Below, one piece after another: positions 55,228 through 63,946 of a DNA stretch of 64,000 nt. The stretch covers positions 90,419 through 154,418 of the forward strand of contig JAHHGZ010000016.1 in the NCBI GenBank assembly GCA_019359595.1. The letters are read 5' to 3'. The stretch's first letter is position 1. Every line of letters starts with the position of its first letter. This DNA comes from Cyanomargarita calcarea GSE-NOS-MK-12-04C. GTDB lineage: Bacteria; Cyanobacteriota; Cyanobacteriia; Cyanobacteriales; Nostocaceae. Both the position numbers and the translations under genes were made by a program. The notes under the pieces are model-generated. The model was not told where the DNA came from, did not search any database, and saw only the letters and a program-made list of their open reading frames with translations.

Positions 55228-55605
55228 ATGAATAAGCGACCGTTAATATTAGTTGTAGAGCAAAATCTACACAATTTAGAAATACTTAATTTTCATCTAA
55301 AAACATTAGATTTTTCCTGTATTTGCACCAAACAAGGGATGAAGGCTTTAAACCTAGCACAAGTTCACAAGCCAGATTTGATTCTATTAGATATTATGCT
55401 ACCTGATATGAGCAGCCTGGAAGTGATTAGTTACCTCAGACAAAACCCAGAAACAGGCAAGATTCCCATAATTGCGATCACCGCTGTCACTAGTTTAGAA
55501 GAACGGGATCTAATTTTTTTAACAGGGGCTGATGATTGTGTTATTAAGCCCTATAATCTTAATGAATTAGAAATTGTTATTCGCCGCTATCTGAATCACT
55601 GGTAG
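55228..55605 (+). CDS. Single-domain response regulator (receiver only)
   Basis: A 125-residue CheY/Spo0F-like receiver: phospho-acceptor Asp in LILLDIMLPDM, Thr in AITAVTS, Lys in CVIKPYN. The first acidic pair, normally ED or DD in VVEDN, reads VVEQN, so one Mg-binding acid is replaced by Gln, which may weaken phosphorylation. No output domain or partner kinase gene is adjacent. The ATG at 55228 gives the family length; a TTG at 55189 would add 13 residues. Confidence 0.85.
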   Translation: MNKRPLILVVEQNLHNLEILNFHLKTLDFSCICTKQGMKALNLAQVHKPDLILLDIMLPDMSSLEVISYLRQNPETGKIPIIAITAVTSLEERDLIFLTGADDCVIKPYNLNELEIVIRRYLNHW

Positions 55606-55631
55606 TCTTCTGTTTTACCTTCAAAATAGAT

Positions 55632-55853
55632 TCACTCCTTGCGAACATCAGGTGAATCATCTAACATCACAATAATACCAGTATGACCTGTAGTTAAAGT
55701 TGTATTACTCATCATGTCTAATACGTGATTGCCAATAACTTCCTCAATCAAATTTTTAAGATGTGGCTTCATTGACTTGTCTAATACCAATTCTGTATTC
55801 GGAAAAAGTTTTGAGTTTATGATTTTTTTTAACTCATAACTCAGAACTCTCAC
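55632..55853 (-). pseudogene. C-terminal remnant of a DUF2294-type protein
   Basis: The last 50-55 codons (SMKPHLKNLIEEVIGNHVLD through GHTGIIVMLDDSP) resemble the C-terminus of DUF2294 proteins, which are normally about 115 residues or longer. The first 18 codons (GTG start) are spacer-like sequence, and the upp stop codon is only about 10 bp upstream, so the N-terminal half is missing. It is probably a truncated relic; translation after upp cannot be excluded. Confidence 0.45.
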
Positions 55854-55862
55854 ATTTTCAGT

Positions 55863-56498
55863 TTACTTTGTCCCAAACAAGCGATCGCCTGCATCCCCCA
55901 AACCTGGAATAATATATCCATGCTCGTCCAGATAATCATCGATAGCAGCAGTATAAAGCGGTACATCTGGATGGACTGTACAAAAATGGTCGATACCTTC
56001 TGGTGCAGCGAGCAAGCAGATAAACTTAATTGACATCGGATTGGTTGATTTCAAGCGTTCCACTGCAGCCACGGCTGAGTTACCAGTTGCCAGCATCGGA
56101 TCGACCACGAGCATATCTCGTTTGTCTACATCATGGGGAACCTTGAAATAATATTCTATTGGGATAAGGGTTTTTGGGTCGCGATACAATCCAATATGTC
56201 CCACTCGTGCCGAGGGCATTAATTCTAACATTCCATCTAAAATACCTTGTCCTGCTCGCATTACAGAAATTAGTACCAGCTTTTTATCGGGTGCAAGTAT
56301 GGGCGCATTCATTGGAGCGAGTGGCGTTTTAATTAGCTCATGTTTTAGAGGTAAATCTCGTGTTACTTCATAAGCTAAGAGCAAGCTAATCTCCTTGAGG
56401 AGGGTGCGGAATTTGGTCGTACTGGTTTCCTCTCTCCGCATCAGCGTTAGTTTATGTTGAATCAATGGATGGTCAATTAATGTTACTTGTTTGTGCAT
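55863..56498 (-). CDS. upp: Uracil phosphoribosyltransferase
   Basis: A 211-residue enzyme that makes UMP from uracil and PRPP. Hallmarks are [52 protein letters not shown] (PRPP loop) and [13 protein letters not shown] at the C-terminus. ATG 56498 gives the usual length; frame continues upstream to 56567 without conservation. It is the last gene of a minus-strand set with the URC4-like and URC1-like genes, and uracil phosphoribosyltransferase is also a component (URC6) of the fungal URC uracil-catabolic pathway. Confidence 0.94.
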   Translation of the reverse strand: MHKQVTLIDHPLIQHKLTLMRREETSTTKFRTLLKEISLLLAYEVTRDLPLKHELIKTPLAPMNAPILAPDKKLVLISVMRAGQGILDGMLELMPSARVGHIGLYRDPKTLIPIEYYFKVPHDVDKRDMLVVDPMLATGNSAVAAVERLKSTNPMSIKFICLLAAPEGIDHFCTVHPDVPLYTAAIDDYLDEHGYIIPGLGDAGDRLFGTK

Positions 56499-56639
56499 AT
56501 GTGTGAATTTGAAACGCCGAGAATGCCGAGATAAGGGTTTATAGTATTGCCAAGTTAACGCAAGCAATACAGATTGGTCAGATCCCAGACTTCTTAAAGA
56601 GGTTGGGGATCTTGAATTGAAGTGGCAGAATACTAAGAG

Positions 56640-57884
56640 TTAAAATACAGTGCCATCGCTTTCTATTTGTATGGGGGGTATACCACCTGTTCTCTTGGAA
56701 GCGGCGATTTTTCGGCCCGCAGTCCAAGTTCCACCTTGGAGAATTTTCACTAATGGTAATTCTTCTGGACTCATACCCAGTTTTTCCCGTACAGTAACGG
56801 CAATGCGATCCAAAAGAATCACAGTCAAAGCCCGCCATTCAACTATAGGTTCAGATGCAACTGGGTGGGATGAGTGCAAAACACTCAGATTTTTGACGCT
56901 TATTAGTCCCAAGTCGATGCATAATCCCCCATTGCGATATTCTGGTAATCCAGTCAGAGCATCTAAACCAGTAATTTCTAAACCGAGTTCTTGTAGGGGT
57001 TCGAGCAGAGAATAAGTCAGCCATTGGGAAAGTTTGTGAAAAGGAACTAAACCATCATCAGCAACAGCACTGTGTTGCCAAACATCCCCCAAATTAACTC
57101 CATCAACTTCGATTCGTCCAGACCAAATATCACTCAGTCCTTCTAGAACTGCACCTAACACTGTTGTAGCGGCTAACTTATTATTTGTAGCTCGTTGCAA
57201 CAGATAATTTAGTAGATTACCCGGACGGGGATTTTTGTTTCCAAACATGGAAGGTGAAGACAGCAGAACTTCACCTAACTTTTGCAACAACTTCAACCGT
57301 CCAGAAAGTCCCACCAAAGGATTTTCTGAATTTACCTCAAACGCATTTCCTAATTCTTCTTCCGTGAATGCTTGCATTTTTTGGGCATCAACTTGTAAAG
57401 GATGATTGTCATTGCTTGAAAAAGCCCCTTTACAAAACATCCGAAAACTGGCTATGGCCAAACCTTCACTCCGCCTAAAACCCAGACCAGTTTCTCGCTC
57501 ATAATAAAGCCAAGCATCCCCCGCACCTGCATCCAACAACACACTAACAATCGCCAAATCAAACTTAGCGATCGCTTTCTCTTCATCCGTCAATCCCAGC
57601 AACATCTCATCCAAAGATGCCAACCTGGACACCCCCCCAGCTTCAAAATGCCGCCAACGACTGTGAAACGGAATTTCGTTGGCAGGGTACTCAGAACGCA
57701 TCACCTCAATTACATAATCCGCCACCCCATCCAACTGCGTCAAATCGCAATCAAAATGAGGAGACTTGCCCTCACACACCATCGATAATATCTGCCCACA
57801 ACGCTCCCGGATAGCAACAGGCGATCGCAAAAAAGCAATCAACTCTCTTGGCGTTCTCGACGTCTTGGCGGTTCCTATCTCCAT
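56640..57884 (-). CDS. URC4/Urg3-like protein (DUF1688), uracil catabolism
   Basis: A 414-residue protein of the DUF1688 family, to which yeast URC4 and Aspergillus urg3 belong. Segments such as IPFHSRWRHFEAGG, DLAIVSVLLDAGAGDAWLYY, GLGFRRSEGLAIASFRMF, LTGLPEYRNGGLCIDLGLI and LVKILQGGTWTAGRKIA are characteristic. In the fungal URC pathway it is required to break down uracil via urea; the exact reaction is not settled. It lies 32 bp after the URC1-like gene and upstream of upp, so the three form a probable operon. Confidence 0.88.
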   Translation of the reverse strand: MEIGTAKTSRTPRELIAFLRSPVAIRERCGQILSMVCEGKSPHFDCDLTQLDGVADYVIEVMRSEYPANEIPFHSRWRHFEAGGVSRLASLDEMLLGLTDEEKAIAKFDLAIVSVLLDAGAGDAWLYYERETGLGFRRSEGLAIASFRMFCKGAFSSNDNHPLQVDAQKMQAFTEEELGNAFEVNSENPLVGLSGRLKLLQKLGEVLLSSPSMFGNKNPRPGNLLNYLLQRATNNKLAATTVLGAVLEGLSDIWSGRIEVDGVNLGDVWQHSAVADDGLVPFHKLSQWLTYSLLEPLQELGLEITGLDALTGLPEYRNGGLCIDLGLISVKNLSVLHSSHPVASEPIVEWRALTVILLDRIAVTVREKLGMSPEELPLVKILQGGTWTAGRKIAASKRTGGIPPIQIESDGTVF

Positions 57885-57916
57885 TTTAAAACTCCTAACT
57901 CCTCACTCTCTACTCC

Positions 57917-59179
57917 CTACTCCAACCCTCGCCCCTTGACCTCAGACAAATCATCACTATCCAAAACCTCACCTGTGGTGTAATACCCAGCCGCCTTCTT
58001 AGCCTCAATTTCCACCCGCGCATCTTGGGGAATCAAGTCATCAGGAATCGCGATTCTTTCCACAATTTGAATTCCCGACTGAGTAATCGCATCGAATTTC
58101 ATATTACTCATCGACACCATCCTGTCAATACGGGTGATACCCAGCCAATGCAACACATCCGGCATCAGTTCTTGGAAACGCATATCCTGTACACCCGCCA
58201 CACATTCAGTCCGCTCAAAATAGGCATCCGCGCGATCGCCTCCAACAGAACGCTTGCGGGCATTGTAAACCAGGAATTTCGTCACCTCACCCAAAGCTCG
58301 ACCTTCCTTCCGAGAGTAAATAATTACACCAGCACCGCCTTCCTGTGCCGTTTGTACGCAGACCTCAATTCCATGCACCAAATAAGGGCGACAGGTGCAA
58401 ATATCCGACCCAAACACATCAGAACCGTTGCATTCATCATGTACCCGCACAGCTAGAGGCTTACTTGGGTCTGTAATTGCGGCTATATCACCCACGATAT
58501 ATACCGTAATACCGCCAATTGGCGGCAAAAACACCTCTAAATCACTTCTGGTTACTAATTCTGGGAACATTCCCCCAGTTTGTTCAAATAAAGCCCGACG
58601 CAATTCTGCTTCTTTGATTCCAAACCGCTTGGCAATTCCCGGCAAATACCAAACCGGCTCAATTGCAGCTTTCGTCACCACCAAATCGCCACCGGGCTTC
58701 ATAATTTTGCCATCAATTTGCAAGCGTCCTTTTTCTACCGAAGCTAGCAGTTCTGGCATATTGATATGTGCCTTAGTAATGGCGATTGTCGGACGGATGT
58801 CATATCCCTGTTCACAATATCCCGAAAACACCTCTGGAGCGATCGCGCCAAAGGGGTCGAGAGAAACAATCCGATCGGGATTGCTCCAACTGGGATGCGG
58901 CCCGAGATGTTCTATTGGCGATGTATTGGTAAAGTCTGCCCTATGGTCTGACTGTAGGGCACCGCTTGCGACTGCTAGCGCCCGATAAATAGCATAACTA
59001 CCAGAGTGGGTACCAATTACGTTACGGTGTGTCTGCTTGGCAAGGGTGGCAATAATCGGACCCCGTTCCATTGGATCGCTGGTACCCCATTGAATCGGGA
59101 GCGGTTTCGGACCAAAGCTACTGGGATGAGAAGTCAGAACAATATGCTTGGAAGCGCCGTTTTGCTTTGGTATAGTCAT
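57917..59179 (-). CDS. URC1/Urg1-like GTP cyclohydrolase II homolog, uracil catabolism
   Basis: A 420-residue RibA-like protein with an extra N-terminal half, as in URC1/urg1 rather than riboflavin-pathway RibA. The zinc site CNGSDVFGSDICTC (C-x10-C-x-C) and VRVHDECNGSD are present, as are KEGRALGEVTKFLVYNARKR (RibA has GRGIG...K) and RTECVAGVQDMRF. In fungi URC1 acts on a pyrimidine intermediate of uracil breakdown. It is the first gene of the minus-strand set URC1-URC4-upp; the divergent TPR gene starts 278 bp away, so the promoter lies in 59180-59457. Confidence 0.88.
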   Translation of the reverse strand: MTIPKQNGASKHIVLTSHPSSFGPKPLPIQWGTSDPMERGPIIATLAKQTHRNVIGTHSGSYAIYRALAVASGALQSDHRADFTNTSPIEHLGPHPSWSNPDRIVSLDPFGAIAPEVFSGYCEQGYDIRPTIAITKAHINMPELLASVEKGRLQIDGKIMKPGGDLVVTKAAIEPVWYLPGIAKRFGIKEAELRRALFEQTGGMFPELVTRSDLEVFLPPIGGITVYIVGDIAAITDPSKPLAVRVHDECNGSDVFGSDICTCRPYLVHGIEVCVQTAQEGGAGVIIYSRKEGRALGEVTKFLVYNARKRSVGGDRADAYFERTECVAGVQDMRFQELMPDVLHWLGITRIDRMVSMSNMKFDAITQSGIQIVERIAIPDDLIPQDARVEIEAKKAAGYYTTGEVLDSDDLSEVKGRGLE

Positions 59180-59457
59180 GAGTTTTTTGTTTTCTTTTTT
59201 TCGATTATGATTAAAGATGATTTGTCAACTACCAATAGACTGTTTTAATTTGTAAAGTTTGACGAGTTAACAACCAACTGCTGATAAATTTAAATGTCGA
59301 GTACAGGATTAATCGTATTGCAGAATACAAAAAACAAGGCATAAATTGTTTTAAGTTGCAATTCGTGCTTTTAAATTTAAATCTGGGTGAAAAAATGACT
59401 TATCTGATAATTTTCTGCGATATCTGAGCAAAATATACCACCACCAACCTCAAATTC

Positions 59458-59928
59458 ATGGATTCTTTATTTGTCAATTCCTTACTTGAAGACTTGAAAA
59501 ATACCGATGAAACGATTCGCGAACAAGCGACAAAGAGACTTTGGCGAATCTGGTATCAGGAAAAAGGTATTTATGGGCTGGAAATGATTGAACGCAGCCA
59601 AAAATTGCTGGATTCCGGAGAAATTAATCAAGCTGAGGCAGTGCTAACAGAACTTGTGGACGATCAACCCGATTTTGGCGAAGCTTGGAATCGTCGGGCT
59701 TTTCTTTATTACACCACTGGAGAGTATCAAAAATCTCTGGTTGATTGTCAGATGGTACTTGAACTCAATCCAGCCCATTTTGGTGCCCTTCATGGTATGG
59801 GTTTGTGTTATGCCGCTATTGGTCAGTATATAGAAGCGATCGGAGCTTTCCGCCGTGCCCTAAAAATTCAACCTTTCTCACTGGTAAACCAAAAATTGAT
59901 TTTGGAATGTACTGCCAGATTGAGTTAG
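59458..59928 (+). CDS. TPR-repeat protein
   Basis: A 156-residue protein with a charged N-terminal helix region (1-45) and about three tetratricopeptide repeats: KLLDSGEINQAEAVLTELVD, AWNRRAFLYYTTGEYQKSLV and ALHGMGLCYAAIGQYIEAIG. It is a small protein-binding scaffold with no further domain. It is divergent from the URC set, and a regulatory or assembly role is not evident. Confidence 0.85.
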   Translation: MDSLFVNSLLEDLKNTDETIREQATKRLWRIWYQEKGIYGLEMIERSQKLLDSGEINQAEAVLTELVDDQPDFGEAWNRRAFLYYTTGEYQKSLVDCQMVLELNPAHFGALHGMGLCYAAIGQYIEAIGAFRRALKIQPFSLVNQKLILECTARLS

Positions 59929-60304
59929 TATATTTCACTGTGTATCCAGTAATGTTTGTTGTTTTTGGTCAGTAGGACAATTTATGTTTGTGCCAATGAG
60001 AACTCAGCACCATCATCAAGTTCTCGAACAAATACTGAAAGACCAGAACAATAAGCAAAACTGGATAAAGTTATTTTTGCTATGAGCAGAGTTAGCATAA
60101 GGTAAACATACTGAATTTTATCAAGCAATCGCCACCCTTAAATATCAAATTAAACTCTATATTAAGTAAATGGCATGATAGAGCCATCAAACAAACACGA
60201 AAACTAATCTTAGTACTCTGCTACCTGGTGCGCTTTCAACTCCAGAAACCTTCGTTAAAACTTTCCGTTACAGACCTCTGCGTTTAAAAAAACATCCAAA
60301 CTAT
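59929..60304. other. Intergenic region upstream of the FAD oxidase
   Basis: AT-rich, 376 bp. A 33-codon frame at 59983-60084 (MFVPMRTQHHHQVLEQILKD...) has no Shine-Dalgarno support and looks like chance or a relic. No promoter motif is convincing. Confidence 0.3.
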
Positions 60305-61645
60305 ATGAATTTAAATGCCCTAATAGACTCTCTCCCAGGTATGGAAATAATCACCGATCCCACACAAGTAGCCAAACTATCCCAGGATTATCATACCTTC
60401 AGCCCCGTTCTTGTGCCCAAATTAGCAGGAAAAGTTGGGGATATAGCAATACGTCCCTCTTCAGAAGCCGAAGTTATAAAAGTTGCTACCTCTTGCGCGA
60501 AACACAGAGTACCCGTCACAGTGCGGGGTGCAGGAACAGGCAACTACGGGCAATGCGTACCCCTCTACGGTGGTGTAATCCTCGATATGACACGGATGCA
60601 CAATATACCCTGGGTAAAACCAGGAGTAGCGCGAGTCGAAGCTGGAGTAAAATTAGCTGCATTAGATAAAAAAGCCTCTTATTGCGGCTGGGAAATACGG
60701 ATGGCACCCTCCACCTACCGCACAGCGACAATCGGTGGATTTATTGCTGGTGGTAGCGGCGGTATCGGCTCTATTCAGTATGGGTTGCTGGCTGATAGAG
60801 GTAATCTCTTAGCGTTGCAGGTAGTGACATTGGAAGATCAACCCCGTGTAATTGAACTGCGTGGTGATGATGTGCAAAAAGTTAACCATGCTTGGGGGAT
60901 TAATGGGATTATCACCGAAATCGAAATCGCATTAGGTCCAGCTTATCCTTGGGCAGAAGTAATTGTCACTTTCCCTGACTTTATGGCTGCGGCAAGATTT
61001 GGGCAAGCTTTAGGTAATGCAGATGGTATGATTAAGAAATTAATTAGCATCTTTGCATCTCCAATTCCCCAATATTTTACTTCCCTACGACAATATATTC
61101 CCGATGGAACTCACGCTGCATTGTTAATGGTTGCGGAATCAAGTTTAGAATTATTGCCTGGATTGGTGCAGCAGCACGGTGGCCAGATAACATATCAAAA
61201 ACCCGCACAGGAACCTGGCAAAGGTGGGCATTTAGCAGAATTCACTTGGAATCATACGACCTTACACGCTCGCACCGTTGATACTTCCATCACTTATCTA
61301 CAAAGTATGTTCCCGAACGATAAAAGCCTGGAAATGGTGGAGCATATGTATCATCATTTTGGGGATGAAGTCATGATGCATTTGGAATTTTTTCGCGTGA
61401 ACGGTGTAGTAATTCCTGGTGCGTTACAACTCGTACGTTACACTACCGAAGAACGTCTGAATGAGATTATGCGCTATCACGAAGAAAATGGCGTGTTTAT
61501 TGCCAATCCTCACACATATATTATTGAAGATGGCGGGAGAAAAGTAATTGACCCAGAACAGTTGAAGTTTAAACAAATGGTCGATCCTCATGGATTGATG
61601 AATCCTGGTAAGAGTAAAGTCCTTTCATTTCAAAGTCAAAATTAG
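60305..61645 (+). CDS. FAD-binding oxidoreductase (GlcD/FAD_binding_4 type)
   Basis: A 446-residue soluble flavoprotein of the vanillyl-alcohol-oxidase fold. The FAD domain has IAIRPSSEAEVIKVATSCAK, VPVTVRGAGTGNYGQCVPL (FAD pyrophosphate loop) and TATIGGFIAGGSGGIGSIQYG. The C-terminal VDPHGLMNPGKSKVLSF is the usual family end. Glycolate or lactate-type 2-hydroxy-acid dehydrogenases are the closest functional class; substrate is not evident. The end of the purine/ureide pathway makes glyoxylate, so a link is possible but speculative. It stands alone between gene-free regions. Confidence 0.85.
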   Translation: MNLNALIDSLPGMEIITDPTQVAKLSQDYHTFSPVLVPKLAGKVGDIAIRPSSEAEVIKVATSCAKHRVPVTVRGAGTGNYGQCVPLYGGVILDMTRMHNIPWVKPGVARVEAGVKLAALDKKASYCGWEIRMAPSTYRTATIGGFIAGGSGGIGSIQYGLLADRGNLLALQVVTLEDQPRVIELRGDDVQKVNHAWGINGIITEIEIALGPAYPWAEVIVTFPDFMAAARFGQALGNADGMIKKLISIFASPIPQYFTSLRQYIPDGTHAALLMVAESSLELLPGLVQQHGGQITYQKPAQEPGKGGHLAEFTWNHTTLHARTVDTSITYLQSMFPNDKSLEMVEHMYHHFGDEVMMHLEFFRVNGVVIPGALQLVRYTTEERLNEIMRYHEENGVFIANPHTYIIEDGGRKVIDPEQLKFKQMVDPHGLMNPGKSKVLSFQSQN

Positions 61646-62269
61646 CAAAAATTATTTCAATTTTATGTGAGGTTCCGCTTTATACTCTCCAACTAGCTGC
61701 TACGGCTTAAAAATCAATAAAGTCCAGCTAAATAGTTATGCAAAAAACCTGATAAACCTACCGTTTGCTGACGGGATAAGCAAAGCAAACGGTAGGTTTA
61801 TCGCATCCCTTAATTTCTGGAAACCATAAAACCGTAGTCCTGTTTAATGACCTTTTACTTCTTCTGCGTAGCAAAGATACAGCAAATTTCAACTTTGTGA
61901 GGTACAGAAATACCCCTCCCCAACCCTCCCCTTGCCAAGGGGAGGGGGTGTACTTCATTTACTTGCAAAGTGCTGTAATCCACATAATGCAGACTGTAAA
62001 GCCTAAATAACCTAATACAGTAAACCATTCTTGCCATCTACTAAATGTGTTATTCATCTACGTAATAGAGTTAATTTTGACAAGCACATTACTTTACTTC
62101 ATTGACTGTTACATGAGTATTTTGACAACGGATGTAGCTAAAACACATTTAAACTGCATATACCAATGAGTGGGGTGGGCATCCGTGCCTCTTCCGAATA
62201 TTGAAAGTAATGTGGAACAGCTTATTACATCCCTCATCTATCCTTTGCTTGCAGTCAAGCCCCGATTAT
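61646..62269. other. Gene-free region with a 19-bp perfect hairpin
   Basis: GATAAACCTACCGTTTGCT (61751-61769) pairs perfectly with 61784-61802 around a 14-nt loop. A second, GC-rich hairpin (CCTCCCCTTGCCAAGGGGAGG) lies near 61926-61946. Both look like dispersed cyanobacterial hairpin repeats rather than terminators, as no U-run follows. A GGGGTGGGCATCC motif near 62172 recurs elsewhere. No gene is supported. Confidence 0.6.
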
Positions 62270-63580
62270 TTATCTTTCCACAGACGCGATCGCTTTGGGA
62301 ACTTTGGCAGTCAAAACATCATGTCCGTCAGGTGTCACCAATACATCATCTTCAATCCGAATGCCAATCCCAACCCAACGGGGATCGATTTCCGGCTGGT
62401 CTTCCGCAGGTTTGGTATCTGGTACTATATATAGTCCAGGTTCCACCGTCAAGACTTGACCTGGTTGCAAAATCTGCGGATTATCGTCCCCATGCTGGTA
62501 AACACCAACATCATGCACATCCAACCCCAGCCAATGTCCGGTGCGGTGCATATAAAACGGCTTATATTTTTCTTCCTCAATTAACTTGTCAATTTCACCT
62601 TTGATAATGCCAAGTTCCACCAAACCGGATGTTAAGACACGGACTGCTGTATCGTGGATATTTTTGTAAGGTTTGCCTGGTTGCACTTGAGCTAGAGCAG
62701 CTAATTGCGCTTCTAAAACAATCTCATACAAAGCCTTTTGTTCGGCTGTAAACTTACCCCCCACAGGAAAAGTCCGAGTAATATCAGAGTTGTAATAACC
62801 GTATGCACAACCAGCATCAATTAGCAACAGTTCCTTATCCTGCATCTGTCGCGTATTTTCTACATAATGCAACACGCAGGCATTTGCACCGGAAGCCACA
62901 ATTGAAGGATATGCTGGTCCTATCCCACCCCGTTTTTTGAATATGTGTTCTATTTCCGCTTGGATTTCATATTCATAACGTCCTGGTTGGGTAAATTCCA
63001 TTGCCCTAATGTGTGCCTCAACCCCAATATCAGCCGCTTTCCGCATTAATTCCAATTCAGTCGGACTTTTTACAAGTCTCATGGAATGGAGAATTGGCCC
63101 ACTATCTTCAATCCCAATTGGACCTGTGCCTCGTTTGGGATAAGTCCGCATCAAACCCTGCCAATGGTTGAGAATTTTATCGTTAAAAGAGCGATCGCGT
63201 CCCAAGTGGTAATAGATGCGCTCGGCTTTCTCTATATATTGTGTTAATTTCTCATCCAATTCGGCGATCGGGTAAGCTTCATCCGCACCGTACACTTCTT
63301 TGGCTGCTTCTATCCCACAACGATAACCACTCCAAACTTCCTTCTCCCGATCCTTGGGTTGTACAAACAGTACAAACCGATGTTCTGCGTGATGCGGTGC
63401 TAAAACTGCCACCGCTTGCGCTTCGTTAAACCCAGTCAAATAAAAGAAATCGCTGTCCTGACGATAATTATATTCAACGTCGTTGTGCATCACCGAAGAA
63501 GGCGCACTGCGGAAAATAGCCGTTCCGCTGCCGATTTTCGACATTAATTGCTCACGACGCTGGCGGTACTCTGCTTGCAT
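62270..63580 (-). CDS. pepP: Xaa-Pro aminopeptidase (peptidase M24B)
   Basis: A 436-residue aminopeptidase P that removes N-terminal residues before proline in the cytoplasm. The N-terminal domain begins with YRQRREQLMSKIGSGTAIF and NDVEYNYRQDSDFFYLTGF. The M24 catalytic domain has the metal ligands in LLLIDAGCAYGYYNSDITRTF (two Asp), MHRTGHWLGLDVHDVG (His), VLTVEPGLYIV (Glu) and GIGIRIEDDVLVT (Glu). Length fits bacterial PepP. It converges on the gene-free region 61646-62269. Confidence 0.95.
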   Translation of the reverse strand: MQAEYRQRREQLMSKIGSGTAIFRSAPSSVMHNDVEYNYRQDSDFFYLTGFNEAQAVAVLAPHHAEHRFVLFVQPKDREKEVWSGYRCGIEAAKEVYGADEAYPIAELDEKLTQYIEKAERIYYHLGRDRSFNDKILNHWQGLMRTYPKRGTGPIGIEDSGPILHSMRLVKSPTELELMRKAADIGVEAHIRAMEFTQPGRYEYEIQAEIEHIFKKRGGIGPAYPSIVASGANACVLHYVENTRQMQDKELLLIDAGCAYGYYNSDITRTFPVGGKFTAEQKALYEIVLEAQLAALAQVQPGKPYKNIHDTAVRVLTSGLVELGIIKGEIDKLIEEEKYKPFYMHRTGHWLGLDVHDVGVYQHGDDNPQILQPGQVLTVEPGLYIVPDTKPAEDQPEIDPRWVGIGIRIEDDVLVTPDGHDVLTAKVPKAIASVER

Positions 63581-63911
63581 TGTCTGTTTTTATTTACCGA
63601 TCGCGAATAATCTAAGCGTAACGCCAATACAGCAAAGAAGTCAGGAGGGTTAAGTGTCTAACTAGTTTCTTCTATATATATAGATGGTGAAAAATATGGC
63701 AAGATTTGCGGTTCACACCCGATTGTTGCGCTTGTGTTATTGAGTTAGCCGGATTTTACCTATTGCCCGTGGGACTAAACCAACGAAAAAATCAACAGTC
63801 AAAATCGACACAACTGTTGACTAATACAGATTCTGTCCTGACTTACAAGTAAAACTAGATACAAATTTTTAGCGCATCCAAAATAAATTTCCAGAAATCT
63901 TGGAAAAAGTA
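63581..63911. other. Intergenic region between pepP and the right-edge promoter
   Basis: AT-rich stretch of about 330 bp that should contain the pepP promoter and any upstream elements of the strong promoter at 63912-63940. No gene or repeat of note is visible apart from a TATATATATA run near 63673-63682. Confidence 0.35.
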
Positions 63912-63940
63912 TTGACAGGAAATTAATCGCCCAGTACTAT
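63912..63940 (+). promoter_or_regulatory. Strong sigma-70-type promoter
   Basis: TTGACA (63912-63917), a 17-nt spacer and TACTAT (63935-63940) match the consensus for housekeeping promoters closely. The -10 box differs from TATAAT at two positions. It is the best -35/-10 pair in the window and points to the right edge. Confidence 0.75.
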
Positions 63941-63946
63941 AAATAA

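Noticed and set aside
57917..59179. Riboflavin-pathway GTP cyclohydrolase II (ribA)
   Set aside because: The extra N-terminal half, the changed GRALGE segment and the adjacent URC4-like and upp genes fit URC1 better.
62170..62604. 144-codon plus-strand frame across the pepP end
   Set aside because: It lies antisense to the conserved C-terminal catalytic part of pepP and has no motif.
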